Assembly: GCA_024763275.1 (NCBI GenBank)
Contig: JANTFT010000016.1
Location: forward strand, 1-48,002
Direction: 5' to 3'
Source of the DNA: Anaerolineales bacterium
GTDB lineage: Bacteria; Chloroflexota; Anaerolineae; Anaerolineales; UBA11858
Length of the DNA: 48,002 nt
The translations under genes and the position numbers were made by a program. Position 1 is the stretch's first letter, and every line of letters starts with the position of its first letter. Below the pieces are notes generated by a model. The model did not search any database. It saw only the letters and a list, made by a program, of their open reading frames with translations, and was not told the DNA's origin. Positions 24,999 to 32,175 of the stretch are shown here, in pieces.

Positions 24999-25036
24999 AA
25001 ACAAGACCCGGCGCCAGGTGAGCTCATCCGTTAGTC
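24907..25036 (+). other. attC site 3, overlapping the antitoxin gene
   Basis: R' GTTAGTC (25030-25036) and arm GCGCCAGGTGAGCTCATCC are canonical. The left arm CCGCTCCACCCG is present, but R'' reads CTGTAAG (24907-24913) instead of RYYYAAC. The site overlaps the last 92 nt of higA. Confidence 0.82.
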
Positions 25037-25057
25037 AGTCTGAAAGGGGAAAGAACT

Positions 25058-26845
25058 ATGCTAAGTAAATCGTTCCTGGTTTTGCTTTTGACCAGCCTGG
25101 TGCTTTTCATAAGCGCTTGCAGTGGTGCGACCACTCCTTCACCCATTACATCCTCCTCTGCCACAGCAGCCACTATGCCAACCGAGCTGTCAGCGGTGGT
25201 TTCTCCCACTTTTCCGCCAAGCGAGTTGGGAGAAACGCCCGGAGCCCCACCAGCTGATAGCGTCCGCCCTCTCTTTCCCGCGCAGGGCAGCGCATTGGCT
25301 TTCGCCAGCAATGATTGGTTCGCCACTGCAGGAATATGCGTTGTCTGTCATCAGAACAACGTGGACGAGGCCGGCAACGACGTTTCCAACGGCGAATACT
25401 GGCGCAGCACCATGATGGCCAATGCTGCCAGGGATCCCTATTATCTGGCTAGCACCAGCATCGAAGTGGAACGCAATCCAGAATTTGGTGAGGTTATTGA
25501 AGCCAAATGCAACACCTGCCACATGCCCATGGCGCATTTCAGCGATGCAGCCCAAGGGCAGCGAGGTATCATCTTTGGGTTAGATGGCTATCTCGACCCG
25601 CAGCATCCGCTTTACGCGCTGGCTTTGGATGGCGTCTCTTGCACTACCTGTCACCAGATACAAGATAATGGGCTGGGGGATTTTGCCAGTTTCAGCGGCG
25701 GCATGGTCTTTGATCTGCAATCTCTGCCAGGACAACGCGCCATATTCGGCCCCTTCATACCCCGGCGGCAAGGCATAAACATTATGTCGAGCGGCTCCGG
25801 GTTCGTACCCCAGCAAGGCGCGCATCTCGTTCAATCGGAACTGTGCGCCACCTGCCACAACTTGTACACCAACTACATCACTGAAAAAGGTGTGTTAAGT
25901 GAAGACTACTTCCCAGAACAAACGCCTTACAGCGAATGGTTGAATTCGGATTATGCGGTGCGGGCCACCTGTCAGGACTGCCACATGCCGCCAGCCGAAG
26001 GTGCGGTGGTTCTGGCGAATATAGGCCCGGCAATCATGCGTAGTCCTTACGCCAAACATAGTTTTGTCGGCGGTAACGTCTATATGCTCGAACTTCTGAA
26101 GAACTTTGGCGGCGAACTTGGCGTCCAAGCCAGTACAGATCATTTCGACGCGACCATTGACCGTACGCTGACGCAGTTACAGACCCAAACCGCTACACTC
26201 GCGGTCTTTGACCCTGTCCTGACGGGGACGACGCTGAATTTCGACGTCATTGTGGACGTGCTCACCGGACACAAGTTCCCTACCAGTTACCCATCTCGTC
26301 GTGTCTGGCTGCATGTTGCAGTCAAGGATGCCAATGGTCAGGTTATCTTTGAATCGGGGGGCGTGGGTCCGGATGGCGCCATCAGCGGCAATGATAACGA
26401 TGTCGATCCGCTGACTTTTGAGCCGCATTACGATGAAATTACCAGCCCTGAGCAAGTGCAAATTTACGAGCCCATCATGCACGACGTATACGGCAACGTG
26501 ACCACTGAACTGCTAATGGCAGCATCCTATGTAAAAGACAATCGGCTGCTCCCTGCAGGGTTCGACAAGGGTACTGTTCCAGACGATATTGCGCCGCAGG
26601 GCACTGCGCGGCTGGATGACGATTTCGTCAGCGGGGCGGACACCGTGACCTACCGCATCGAAACCGACGATGCCGAAGGACCATTTACGATCGCTGTGGA
26701 ACTGCTCTATCAATCCATCGGTTATCGCTGGGCAAAAAATATCAGCGCCCATGGTACCGAACAGGCCCAACTTTTCAGTGCCTACTACAACACCCTGCCC
26801 AACCTGCCGGTCGTCGTAGCCGCACAGAGTGTAGAAAGCAAATAG
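25058..26845 (+). CDS. Cassette 4: five-haem cytochrome c lipoprotein
   Basis: A 595-residue exported protein. The signal ends in a lipobox (VLFISAC, Cys21), followed by a Ser/Thr/Pro-rich linker. Five CxxCH haem-attachment motifs are seen at Cys94 (CVVCH), 151 (CNTCH), 195 (CTTCH), 263 (CATCH) and 305 (CQDCH). The C-terminal 250 residues (VLTGHKFPTSYPSRRVWLHVAVKDANGQVIFESGG) resemble the domain that follows the haems in exported multihaem cytochromes. It probably carries electrons at the outer face of the membrane. It is large for a cassette gene. An AAAGGGG-like ribosome-binding site precedes the ATG. Confidence 0.88.
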   Translation: MLSKSFLVLLLTSLVLFISACSGATTPSPITSSSATAATMPTELSAVVSPTFPPSELGETPGAPPADSVRPLFPAQGSALAFASNDWFATAGICVVCHQNNVDEAGNDVSNGEYWRSTMMANAARDPYYLASTSIEVERNPEFGEVIEAKCNTCHMPMAHFSDAAQGQRGIIFGLDGYLDPQHPLYALALDGVSCTTCHQIQDNGLGDFASFSGGMVFDLQSLPGQRAIFGPFIPRRQGINIMSSGSGFVPQQGAHLVQSELCATCHNLYTNYITEKGVLSEDYFPEQTPYSEWLNSDYAVRATCQDCHMPPAEGAVVLANIGPAIMRSPYAKHSFVGGNVYMLELLKNFGGELGVQASTDHFDATIDRTLTQLQTQTATLAVFDPVLTGTTLNFDVIVDVLTGHKFPTSYPSRRVWLHVAVKDANGQVIFESGGVGPDGAISGNDNDVDPLTFEPHYDEITSPEQVQIYEPIMHDVYGNVTTELLMAASYVKDNRLLPAGFDKGTVPDDIAPQGTARLDDDFVSGADTVTYRIETDDAEGPFTIAVELLYQSIGYRWAKNISAHGTEQAQLFSAYYNTLPNLPVVVAAQSVESK

Positions 26846-27366
26846 ACCATCCTTTCAACCAACAGTCAGAGGGGAGAATGTTCTGCTGGGTCAAGTTTAG
26901 CCTGCCCAACACCGGCTGCAGCGGGCAGCGGCTATACCGCATGCGAATCAAGTGTGATTTACCAGCCAGGTAGGTCGCAAGCGAAGAAGTCTTGCCCGCA
27001 CCGCCGCTGCCGCTGAGCCACACCGGTAGATGGCATTCTGGTTTGATATTGGCGCCGATACTTAGAGCACACCATTGTATTGATTCTGGGATCCTATTTC
27101 CATGATCGTTAAGTTCTTGGCAGCGGTTTCAGGTCTTGCAGCGATCCTTGCTCCTCTGTTAAGCATTTTCCGTTCTTCGATGCGTGCCAAGGGGCGGACA
27201 ATCGGTTCGGGATCGGCCCACACTGCACCAGACAACCTGCCTCATCGGGCAATTTGACTTTTGTTTCTCATAAATGGTTTTCGTTCTATAATCATAAAAA
27301 GCCTTCGGCGCCAGGCGAGCTCATCCGCGTGGACTTAACATTCATTTATTAATCAATTGATCAACC
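26846..27366. other. Gene-poor stretch holding a degenerate attC and a P-loop gene fragment
   Basis: No intact gene is seen here. A possible R'' box GCCCAAC lies at 26904-26910, and the right end of an attC (GCGCCAGGCGAGCTCATCC) at about 27308-27327, followed by GCGTGGA where GTTRRRY is expected. The stretch TCTATAATCAT just before it matches the inside of attC site 1. Between them lies a minus-strand P-loop fragment. If the two boxes belong together the site is about 430 nt long, far above its neighbours. Confidence 0.6.
26930..27136 (-). pseudogene. P-loop NTPase gene fragment
   Basis: On the minus strand a frame open from a stop near 27140 encodes NRIPESIQWCALSIGANIKPE, then LPVWLSGSGGAGKTSSLATYLAGKSHLIRMRYS, with a clear Walker A box (GSGGAGKTS). 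It has no ribosome-binding site and becomes unrelated sequence after about 26930, so it reads as a remnant, not a gene. The family cannot be named. It is the only coding-like trace opposite to the cassette direction. Confidence 0.45.
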
Positions 27367-27813
27367 ATGGTAGATAAAGACTCAATATCCACTCAAGAAG
27401 CTTTTGAAAAATATCCTGGTGAGATGTTCTTTCAACTCCAAGGAGAAATGGTCAAGGTCCAAGGATGGCCTGGTCACAGAAACAGGCCCGGACGGTTTGG
27501 AACTGATCCATTGGACACAGATTATGAACTTGCCCATATGGAAGGAGTCATCATAAGAAAATTGATTATTGGACAAGTATTTACGACCAATCCATTCTAT
27601 TTATTCTTTATGGCTTTCTACGGTGTTGTCGGAATTTTTCCACTGATCTTATCCATAATTGAGACAATTCAGGGTGGATCAATGCTTCTTATCAATATCC
27701 CTTTTTTACTCCATGAATTATTAGGTATCAGTCTGATAAGGAACGTTATCCTTAGTGTTCTTTATGCTTTGAACAATAATGAGGAAGATCAACAATCAAT
27801 AATTATTACTTAG
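27367..27813 (+). CDS. Cassette 5: hypothetical membrane protein
   Basis: A 148-residue protein I do not recognise. Residues 1-60 are soluble (YPGEMFFQLQGEMVKVQGWPGHRNRPGRFGTDPLDTDYELAHMEG); two hydrophobic segments follow at about 75-98 and 102-125, and a hydrophilic C-terminus (ALNNNEEDQQS). It is strongly A+T-rich compared with flanking chromosome. It sits between a degenerate attC and attC site 5. No good ribosome-binding site is seen before its ATG. Confidence 0.7.
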   Translation: MVDKDSISTQEAFEKYPGEMFFQLQGEMVKVQGWPGHRNRPGRFGTDPLDTDYELAHMEGVIIRKLIIGQVFTTNPFYLFFMAFYGVVGIFPLILSIIETIQGGSMLLINIPFLLHELLGISLIRNVILSVLYALNNNEEDQQSIIIT

Positions 27814-27832
27814 ATAGTATTCTGTTTCCTTG

Positions 27833-27932
27833 TCCTAACCCCCGCTCTACCCGAGCGCCAGCAGTGGACCGATGACCGAGGACAGAAGACATGGAAAAAC
27901 ATCATGCGCCAGGGGAGCTCAATCTGTTGGGC
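27833..27932 (+). other. attC site 5
   Basis: R'' TCCTAAC (27833-27839), arm CCCCGCTCTACCCGAGCGCC, matching arm GCGCCAGGGGAGCTC, and R' GTTGGGC (27926-27932), which fits GTTRRRY. Confidence 0.88.
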
Positions 27933-27953
27933 GACTTCAAATTTACACTTACA

Positions 27954-28859
27954 ATGAATACTGCGACTCTATTGAAACGCTCACTTGTCATACTGATAGT
28001 TGTTCTGATCCTGACGGGCTGCAGTCAGTTTGACTCGATTCCTTACAATCCCCAACAAACCCCAGAAACCTGGCTTCGCATTCAACCGTTCATCGAACTC
28101 CGTATGGCATCGAGGACGATCATTATTATCCAGCCTACCACGACAGCTATCGTATACTTACTTGGCATTGTCACCATTGGCGTGGGCCTGTATTTCTTGG
28201 GCATTAGAGACGCACAACGTTCGCGTCTATGGTGGGGAATTGCTCTACTGCTCTGGGGGATCGGTGCTTTATTTGCTGGAACGAGCTATGAGGCCTTTAG
28301 CTATCAGATTAAGTGTGCGGGGCGAGCCGTTTGTATTTGGACCAGTTGGTGGGAAATCGCTTATCTTGTGGCTTCGGTCGCCAGTGTAGATGCTATGCTG
28401 ATGGCGCAGGCCCACTCATGTGCGACGGGAAACTGGCGGAGATTCTTGACGCTTTATGCACTTGGTAACTTCGTCTTGTACCTGATTGCGGTGCTGATTG
28501 GCATACTTATCCCCATCCAGTTTCTGATGTCTTTTGAGTTGCTGCTCTTATTCTCAGCTCCTACCATCGTGCTTTTCATCGTCCAGAACGGTTGGCGTTA
28601 CCATAGCTTCAAGCGAGGCATGGATCTCGCCTTGTTGGGGACTTGGATTTGGCTTGTCCTGACGATTGGAGGCTACTTCCTTTATCTCATCTCGGGTTTG
28701 ACTCAGCTGTTATGGAGTCGTGGGATATGGTTTTCCGAGAATGATGTACTTCATCTCGGCTTGCTTATCTGGATGGTCTATATTGCAGTGATTGTCGCCC
28801 GACGGGTCGAAGATGAGTCATTCTCTTGCAATGTGCCTTCCGTTGACGGAATGAACTGA
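27954..28859 (+). CDS. Cassette 6: multi-pass membrane protein with lipoprotein-like N-terminus
   Basis: A 301-residue protein from the ATG at 27954. An earlier in-frame ATG at 27891 lies inside attC site 5 and is not credible. The N-terminus (LVILIVVLILTGCSQ) has a lipobox-like LTGC, then seven or so hydrophobic segments (for example AIVYLLGIVTIGVGLYFLG, LWWGIALLLWGIGALFAG, FVLYLIAVLIGILIPIQF). No family recognised. It may be a sensor or transporter-like protein; the sequence gives no catalytic motif. Confidence 0.72.
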   Translation: MNTATLLKRSLVILIVVLILTGCSQFDSIPYNPQQTPETWLRIQPFIELRMASRTIIIIQPTTTAIVYLLGIVTIGVGLYFLGIRDAQRSRLWWGIALLLWGIGALFAGTSYEAFSYQIKCAGRAVCIWTSWWEIAYLVASVASVDAMLMAQAHSCATGNWRRFLTLYALGNFVLYLIAVLIGILIPIQFLMSFELLLLFSAPTIVLFIVQNGWRYHSFKRGMDLALLGTWIWLVLTIGGYFLYLISGLTQLLWSRGIWFSENDVLHLGLLIWMVYIAVIVARRVEDESFSCNVPSVDGMN

Positions 28860-28866
28860 ACTCGGC

Positions 28867-28995
28867 GCCCAACCCGCGGCTGTACCTGACGCGGCTATCA
28901 TGCTCGGTTGCGGAAGTTGGCTGGGTTTGCCATCGAGGTCTCGCCAGGAGGCTTGTCAACCCAGCCGCCGCGCAGGTGAGCTCATCTTTCGCCGT
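28867..28995 (+). other. attC site 6 with altered crossover box
   Basis: R'' GCCCAAC (28867-28873), arm CCGCGGCTGTACCTGACGCGGC and matching right arm GCCGCCGCGCAGGTGAGCTCATC are present. The expected GTTAG is replaced by TTTCGCC (about 28988-28993), so the crossover G|TT is missing. Confidence 0.75.
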
Positions 28996-29016
28996 CACAC
29001 TAAGTAAGGAGGCAGG

Positions 29017-29292
29017 ATGACTGAGAAGAAATCGCAGCTAAAACGTCCCCGGCACGCTCTGCCAAGTTTCGTTAAGCAGGCAATTGAAGAGCGTGGCCTG
29101 GTGGACGCATACAAAGAGCGGCCGGCATACCAGCAAAATGACTATATTGGCTGGATAAATGCAGCAAAGCGCCCAGAGACGAAAGAGAAGAGGCTCCAAC
29201 AAATGCTCGACGAACTGGAAAGGGGCGGTGTTTACATGAATATGCCCCATCCACCATCAAGTAAAACAACGAAAAGGGCGAAAAGAAAATGA
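29017..29292 (+). CDS. Cassette 7a: YdeI/OmpD-associated (OmdA)-like protein
   Basis: A 91-residue basic protein. Residues about 35-75 (RPAYQQNDYIGWINAAKRPETKEKRLQQMLDELERGG) match the C-terminal domain of YdeI/OmdA bacteriocin-protection-type proteins; the usual N-terminal domain is missing, so this is a stand-alone version. It has an AGGAGG site 8 nt before the ATG and overlaps the next start by 4 nt (ATGA). The C-terminus is Lys/Arg-rich. Confidence 0.8.
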   Translation: MTEKKSQLKRPRHALPSFVKQAIEERGLVDAYKERPAYQQNDYIGWINAAKRPETKEKRLQQMLDELERGGVYMNMPHPPSSKTTKRAKRK

Positions 29293-29699
29293 GCATCGAA
29301 TACCTAAACCCTGATGGCCTGCATAAGAACCCTGCTTACTCGCAGGTGGTTGTAACACAGGGAAAGTTTCGCACTGTCTACGTCGGTGGGCAGAATGCGG
29401 TTGACTCGACCGGAGAAATCGTTGGGAAAGGTGACATAGGTCAGCAAGCAGAGCAAATATTCAAAAATCTCGAAATCGCACTTTCTGCAGCGGGCGCGCG
29501 ACTAGAAAACGTCATCAAATGGAATGTTTATGTTGTCCAAGGACAACCACTACAACCCGCATTTGAAGTATTTCGTAGCGTATGGGGGAATCATCCCAAT
29601 CCTCCACTTGTCACAGTACTGGTTGTTGCCGGCTTGGCGAACCCAGGCTTTCTATTAGAGATTGAAACAATTGCTGTTGTTCCTGATGACATTGGTTAA
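29289..29699 (+). CDS. Cassette 7b: RidA family protein
   Basis: A 136-residue member of the RidA/YjgF family: FRTVYVGGQNAVDSTGEIVGKGDIGQQAEQIFKNLEIALSAAGARLENVIKWNVYVV is the family core. The catalytic Arg of deaminating RidA (in an R-x-x-V-x-V-x-x-L stretch near residue 105) is not seen: the C-terminal part reads NPPLVTVLVVAGLANPGFLLEIETIAV, so it may not be an imine deaminase. Its TAA lies inside the R'' box of the half attC that follows, so the cassette had almost no spacer. Confidence 0.87.
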   Translation: MSIEYLNPDGLHKNPAYSQVVVTQGKFRTVYVGGQNAVDSTGEIVGKGDIGQQAEQIFKNLEIALSAAGARLENVIKWNVYVVQGQPLQPAFEVFRSVWGNHPNPPLVTVLVVAGLANPGFLLEIETIAVVPDDIG

Positions 29700-29720
29700 C
29701 AAGGCGCTGCACCTGATCGT
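29694..29720 (+). other. Left half of an attC site (array break)
   Basis: GGTTAAC (29694-29700) and AAGGCGCTGCACCTGATCG look like the R''/L'' arm of an attC. No matching right arm follows; the sequence changes at once into a truncated DUF1295 gene. This is the right border of the first array segment. Confidence 0.65.
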
Positions 29721-29722
29721 AA

Positions 29723-29908
29723 TTCTGCTGGCGCTGGCTGACGCTGGTCTCGCCGCTCTTCGTCATCCTGCTGCTGACACGGGTCAGCCCCTTCCCCATG
29801 CTCGCAGCCCGCGCAGACGCTAAATGGGGCGGCCAGCAGGATTATGAAGATTACAAAGCAAACACGCCCGCGCTCATCCCGTGGTGGACGGAAAGGAAAC
29901 AGAAATAA
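29723..29908 (+). pseudogene. Truncated DUF1295/steroid-reductase-like gene, C-terminal end only
   Basis: Only about the last 60 codons remain. In the frame of TGG 29735 the sequence reads WLTLVSPLFVILLLTRVSPF, then AKWGGQQDYEDYKANTPALIPWW, the C-terminal signature of DUF1295 membrane proteins, ending at TAA 29906. An in-frame stop lies at 29720 and no start is available. The rest of the gene was lost where the integron array meets non-cassette DNA. It is followed 2 nt later by the next gene, so the original operon downstream is intact. Confidence 0.8.
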
Positions 29909-29910
29909 CC

Positions 29911-30612
29911 ATGTCAGACTATCCATCAACCCATCCTGGGGGTACAGCTTCCTGGAAGCCAACCCGCCTTGACCTCCTCCTGGCCGTGTTGGTCACCCTG
30001 ACCCTGCCCTGGCTTACCGGATGGCTTTACAAGCTCACCGGCGCTTTGCTCCCTATGCTGCTCTACTACGGTCTGGCCTGGGGACTGGTCAAGGCGCGCC
30101 GTGGCGCAATTGGCTACCGCAATCCCATGCCAAAGCGTCCGCCAATCTGGTTTTACGTCAATCTGGGCATCATCGCCGCCGGGCTGTTCTTTGCCTGGCT
30201 CACCCCCGTCAAGGTGACCGACTGGCAAATTTCTGGCGTTCTACTGACCGCGCTCATTTGGGCGCCCCTCAACGCAGCCAGCGAGCAAATTCTCTGGCTA
30301 TATATCTTTGACGCCTGGGATCTATTTTCCCAAAAACCCCGTTTAGGTTATCGCCTGGCAGGGCTATTGCTTTTCAGTGCCTTTGTTGGGATGATTCACA
30401 CCATGTTCTGGACGCAATTCCTGCACACAGTTCAGCCTGAAGGCTTGTTCAGTGTGCTTTTTGTCTTGCTGACAACCATTTCAGGCTTTCTGCATATTGT
30501 CGTCTGGAGGCAATCGCGCCAAATGATTTTCACTTTCATACCTCATTTGTTGCTGAATTTAGGGCCGCTGTTTTGGACCGGCTACAGTATACTCCCCTAT
30601 TTGCTGCGATAA
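29911..30612 (+). CDS. CPBP-like membrane protein
   Basis: A 233-residue membrane protein from the ATG at 29911, following the DUF1295 remnant by 2 nt; the earlier start at 29881 lies inside that remnant. Six to seven hydrophobic segments. The motifs SEQILWLYIFDAWD, GMIHTMFW and HLLLNLGPLFW fall where CPBP/CAAX-protease-like proteins have EExxxR, FxxxH and HxxxN, but the first motif has only one Glu and no Arg. It may be a non-peptidase relative. No ligand can be named. Confidence 0.66.
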   Translation: MSDYPSTHPGGTASWKPTRLDLLLAVLVTLTLPWLTGWLYKLTGALLPMLLYYGLAWGLVKARRGAIGYRNPMPKRPPIWFYVNLGIIAAGLFFAWLTPVKVTDWQISGVLLTALIWAPLNAASEQILWLYIFDAWDLFSQKPRLGYRLAGLLLFSAFVGMIHTMFWTQFLHTVQPEGLFSVLFVLLTTISGFLHIVVWRQSRQMIFTFIPHLLLNLGPLFWTGYSILPYLLR

Positions 30613-30666
30613 CTGCCGTTGCGGATGCGGGATTTTTTACAGACCCTACCCGAAAGGTAAATCATC

Positions 30667-31095
30667 ATGCGTCTCTGGAGTTTGCACCCGGAAGTTCTCG
30701 ACAGCAAGGGGCTGGTGGCGTTGTGGCGTGAAGGGCTGCTGGCGCGTGCGGTGCTGGCCGAGCAGACCAAAGGCTACCGCCATCACCCGCAACTGGAGCG
30801 TTTCCGGGCGGCCGCCAACCCACTGGGGACCGTGGAAGCCTATCTCTGGGAAGTGGTTGCCGAAGCCGATCGGCGCGGCTATCGCTTCGACCGGCGCAAA
30901 CTCGCGCCGAGGCGCAATGTTCCGCCGCTTCCGGTGACAGAAGGACAGCTGGCTTACGAATGGGGGCATCTCCTGGCCAAACTGGCCGTCCGCGATCCCG
31001 TCCGCTGGCAGGCTCTCCAGGGCCAACGTCCGCGGCCGCATCCTCTTTTCGTGGTCGTGCCGGGCGATATTGCACCCTGGGAACGGACCGGCTGA
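30667..31095 (+). CDS. Pyrimidine-dimer DNA glycosylase family protein
   Basis: A 142-residue protein of the Pyr_excise family: MRLWSLHPEVLDSKGLVALWREGLLARAVLAEQTKGYRHHPQLERF is the characteristic N-terminal block, starting right at the initiator Met as in phage T4 endonuclease V relatives (catalytic N-terminus after Met removal). The family cuts at UV photoproducts, but many bacterial members of this length are only assigned by similarity. It lies between a CPBP-like protein and an SDR, the latter 36 nt downstream. Confidence 0.84.
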   Translation: MRLWSLHPEVLDSKGLVALWREGLLARAVLAEQTKGYRHHPQLERFRAAANPLGTVEAYLWEVVAEADRRGYRFDRRKLAPRRNVPPLPVTEGQLAYEWGHLLAKLAVRDPVRWQALQGQRPRPHPLFVVVPGDIAPWERTG

Positions 31096-31131
31096 GCCAT
31101 GGTACACTTTGGAAGAAGGAGCAAATCAACC

Positions 31132-31983
31132 ATGAACTTAAAAGATAAAGTCATCGTCATTACCGGTTCCACCCGTGGATTTGGCAACGCGGTGGCGCGC
31201 GCCGTGCTGGCCAAAGGGGCGCGGGTGCTGATTTCCGGCCGCAGACAGGTCGATGTAGATCGCGTGGTCGCTGAACTGGGCGAACGGACGGACGGCCTGG
31301 CCTGTGACGTCAGCGTCGCCGAACAGGTTTATACGCTGGCGCGCTTCGCCGCGGAGAAGTTCGGACGCATTAACGTGTGGGTCAACAACGCCGGCATCAC
31401 CCCTCCGCCCGGCGGCGTGCTGGACTTCCCGCCGGAAGAAGCCGAACGCGCCTTCCGCGTAAATTGCATCGGCACAGTCAACGGCACGCAGGCGGCGCTG
31501 GCCGTGATGAAGCCGCAGGGACACGGGACGATCGTCAACCTGTACGGGCGCGGCAGCGACCTGAAACCTACCACCCCGTCCGGACTGTATGGCGCGACCA
31601 AAGCCTGGATTACGTCCTTCACCCGCACCATGGCCGCCGAGTACAAAGACCTGCCCATCCAGTTCATCGGCTTCAGTCCCGGCATGATGACCACCGACAT
31701 GCTGAACGTCCATGAAGTGGTCGGCCAGGCGGTGGCCGATACCATGCGACGCTTCCCGATGGTGCTCAAGGCGCTGGGCAACCCGCCGGAAGTGCCAGCG
31801 GCTGAACTCGTCCGGCTGCTGGAGACCAACGACCAGCCCTTTGGGGAATATTTCTTCATGCGCGGGCTGCGACTGATGAAGATGCTCGCGCACCTGGCCT
31901 GGATGGGGATGAATAAGAAAGCCCGTCCGCCGGAAGCCGAATTGACCGTGCTGCCGCCCTTCGAGCCGCCTTTGGACGTTTGA
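31132..31983 (+). CDS. Short-chain dehydrogenase/reductase
   Basis: A 283-residue SDR from the ATG at 31132, 7 nt after AAGGAG; the ATG at 31099 belongs to the upstream spacer. Classical motifs are present: TGSTRGFG for NAD(P) binding, NNAG (WVNNAGITPPPGG), and YGATK with the catalytic Tyr and Lys. Arg in SGRRQVD after the second strand suggests NADP(H) preference. The substrate is unknown. Confidence 0.9.
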   Translation: MNLKDKVIVITGSTRGFGNAVARAVLAKGARVLISGRRQVDVDRVVAELGERTDGLACDVSVAEQVYTLARFAAEKFGRINVWVNNAGITPPPGGVLDFPPEEAERAFRVNCIGTVNGTQAALAVMKPQGHGTIVNLYGRGSDLKPTTPSGLYGATKAWITSFTRTMAAEYKDLPIQFIGFSPGMMTTDMLNVHEVVGQAVADTMRRFPMVLKALGNPPEVPAAELVRLLETNDQPFGEYFFMRGLRLMKMLAHLAWMGMNKKARPPEAELTVLPPFEPPLDV

Positions 31984-32160
31984 TGTCACTGCGAGGAGCG
32001 CAGCGACGAAGCCGTCTCTGGCCAAAGAGAGGAGATTGCTTCGCCCCTTCGGGGCTCGCAATGACATGGCCTTGTCATCGCGAGGGCGAAGCCCGAAGCG
32101 ATCTCCTGCACAGCCAGGTTGGAACTTGCTTCGCTCGCTAACGTTCACTCGCAATGAAAG
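31984..32160. repeat. Dispersed intergenic repeat cluster
   Basis: GTCACTGCGAGGAGCGCAGC, GGAGATTGCTTCG (32031-32043) and CTCGCAATGACAT (32055-32067), followed by an inverted related copy (GTCATCGCGAGGGCGAAGC), form palindromic units of a dispersed family. The same blocks recur inside the PEP-utilizing enzyme gene at 43049-43090 and, in part, at 41888. Fills the gap between two genes. Confidence 0.85.
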
Positions 32161-32175
32161 AAAGAGAGGTGCCCC

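Larger units (their letters stand above)
22742..29720 (+). mobile_element. Integron cassette array, first segment (seven cassettes)
   Basis: Seven consecutive units, all genes rightward, each ending in an attC site with the shared right end (GCGCCAGGTGAGCTCATCCGTTAG or close variants). Order: ICMT-like enzyme; HigBA; HigBA; five-haem lipoprotein; unknown membrane protein; unknown membrane lipoprotein; OmdA-like plus RidA. The gene sequences vary widely in composition, several being much A+T-richer than the flanking chromosome, as expected of captured cassettes. The segment stops in the left half of an attC at 29694-29720. Confidence 0.9.

Noticed and set aside
26775-27023. Minus-strand frame as a real gene
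   Set aside because: The P-loop similarity ends near 26930, there is no ribosome-binding site, and the rest overlaps the cytochrome gene; treated as a remnant.
27891-27953. Start codon of the cassette-6 gene inside attC site 5
   Set aside because: The peptide (HHAPGELNLLG) is only the attC arm; ATG 27954 begins the hydrophobic signal.
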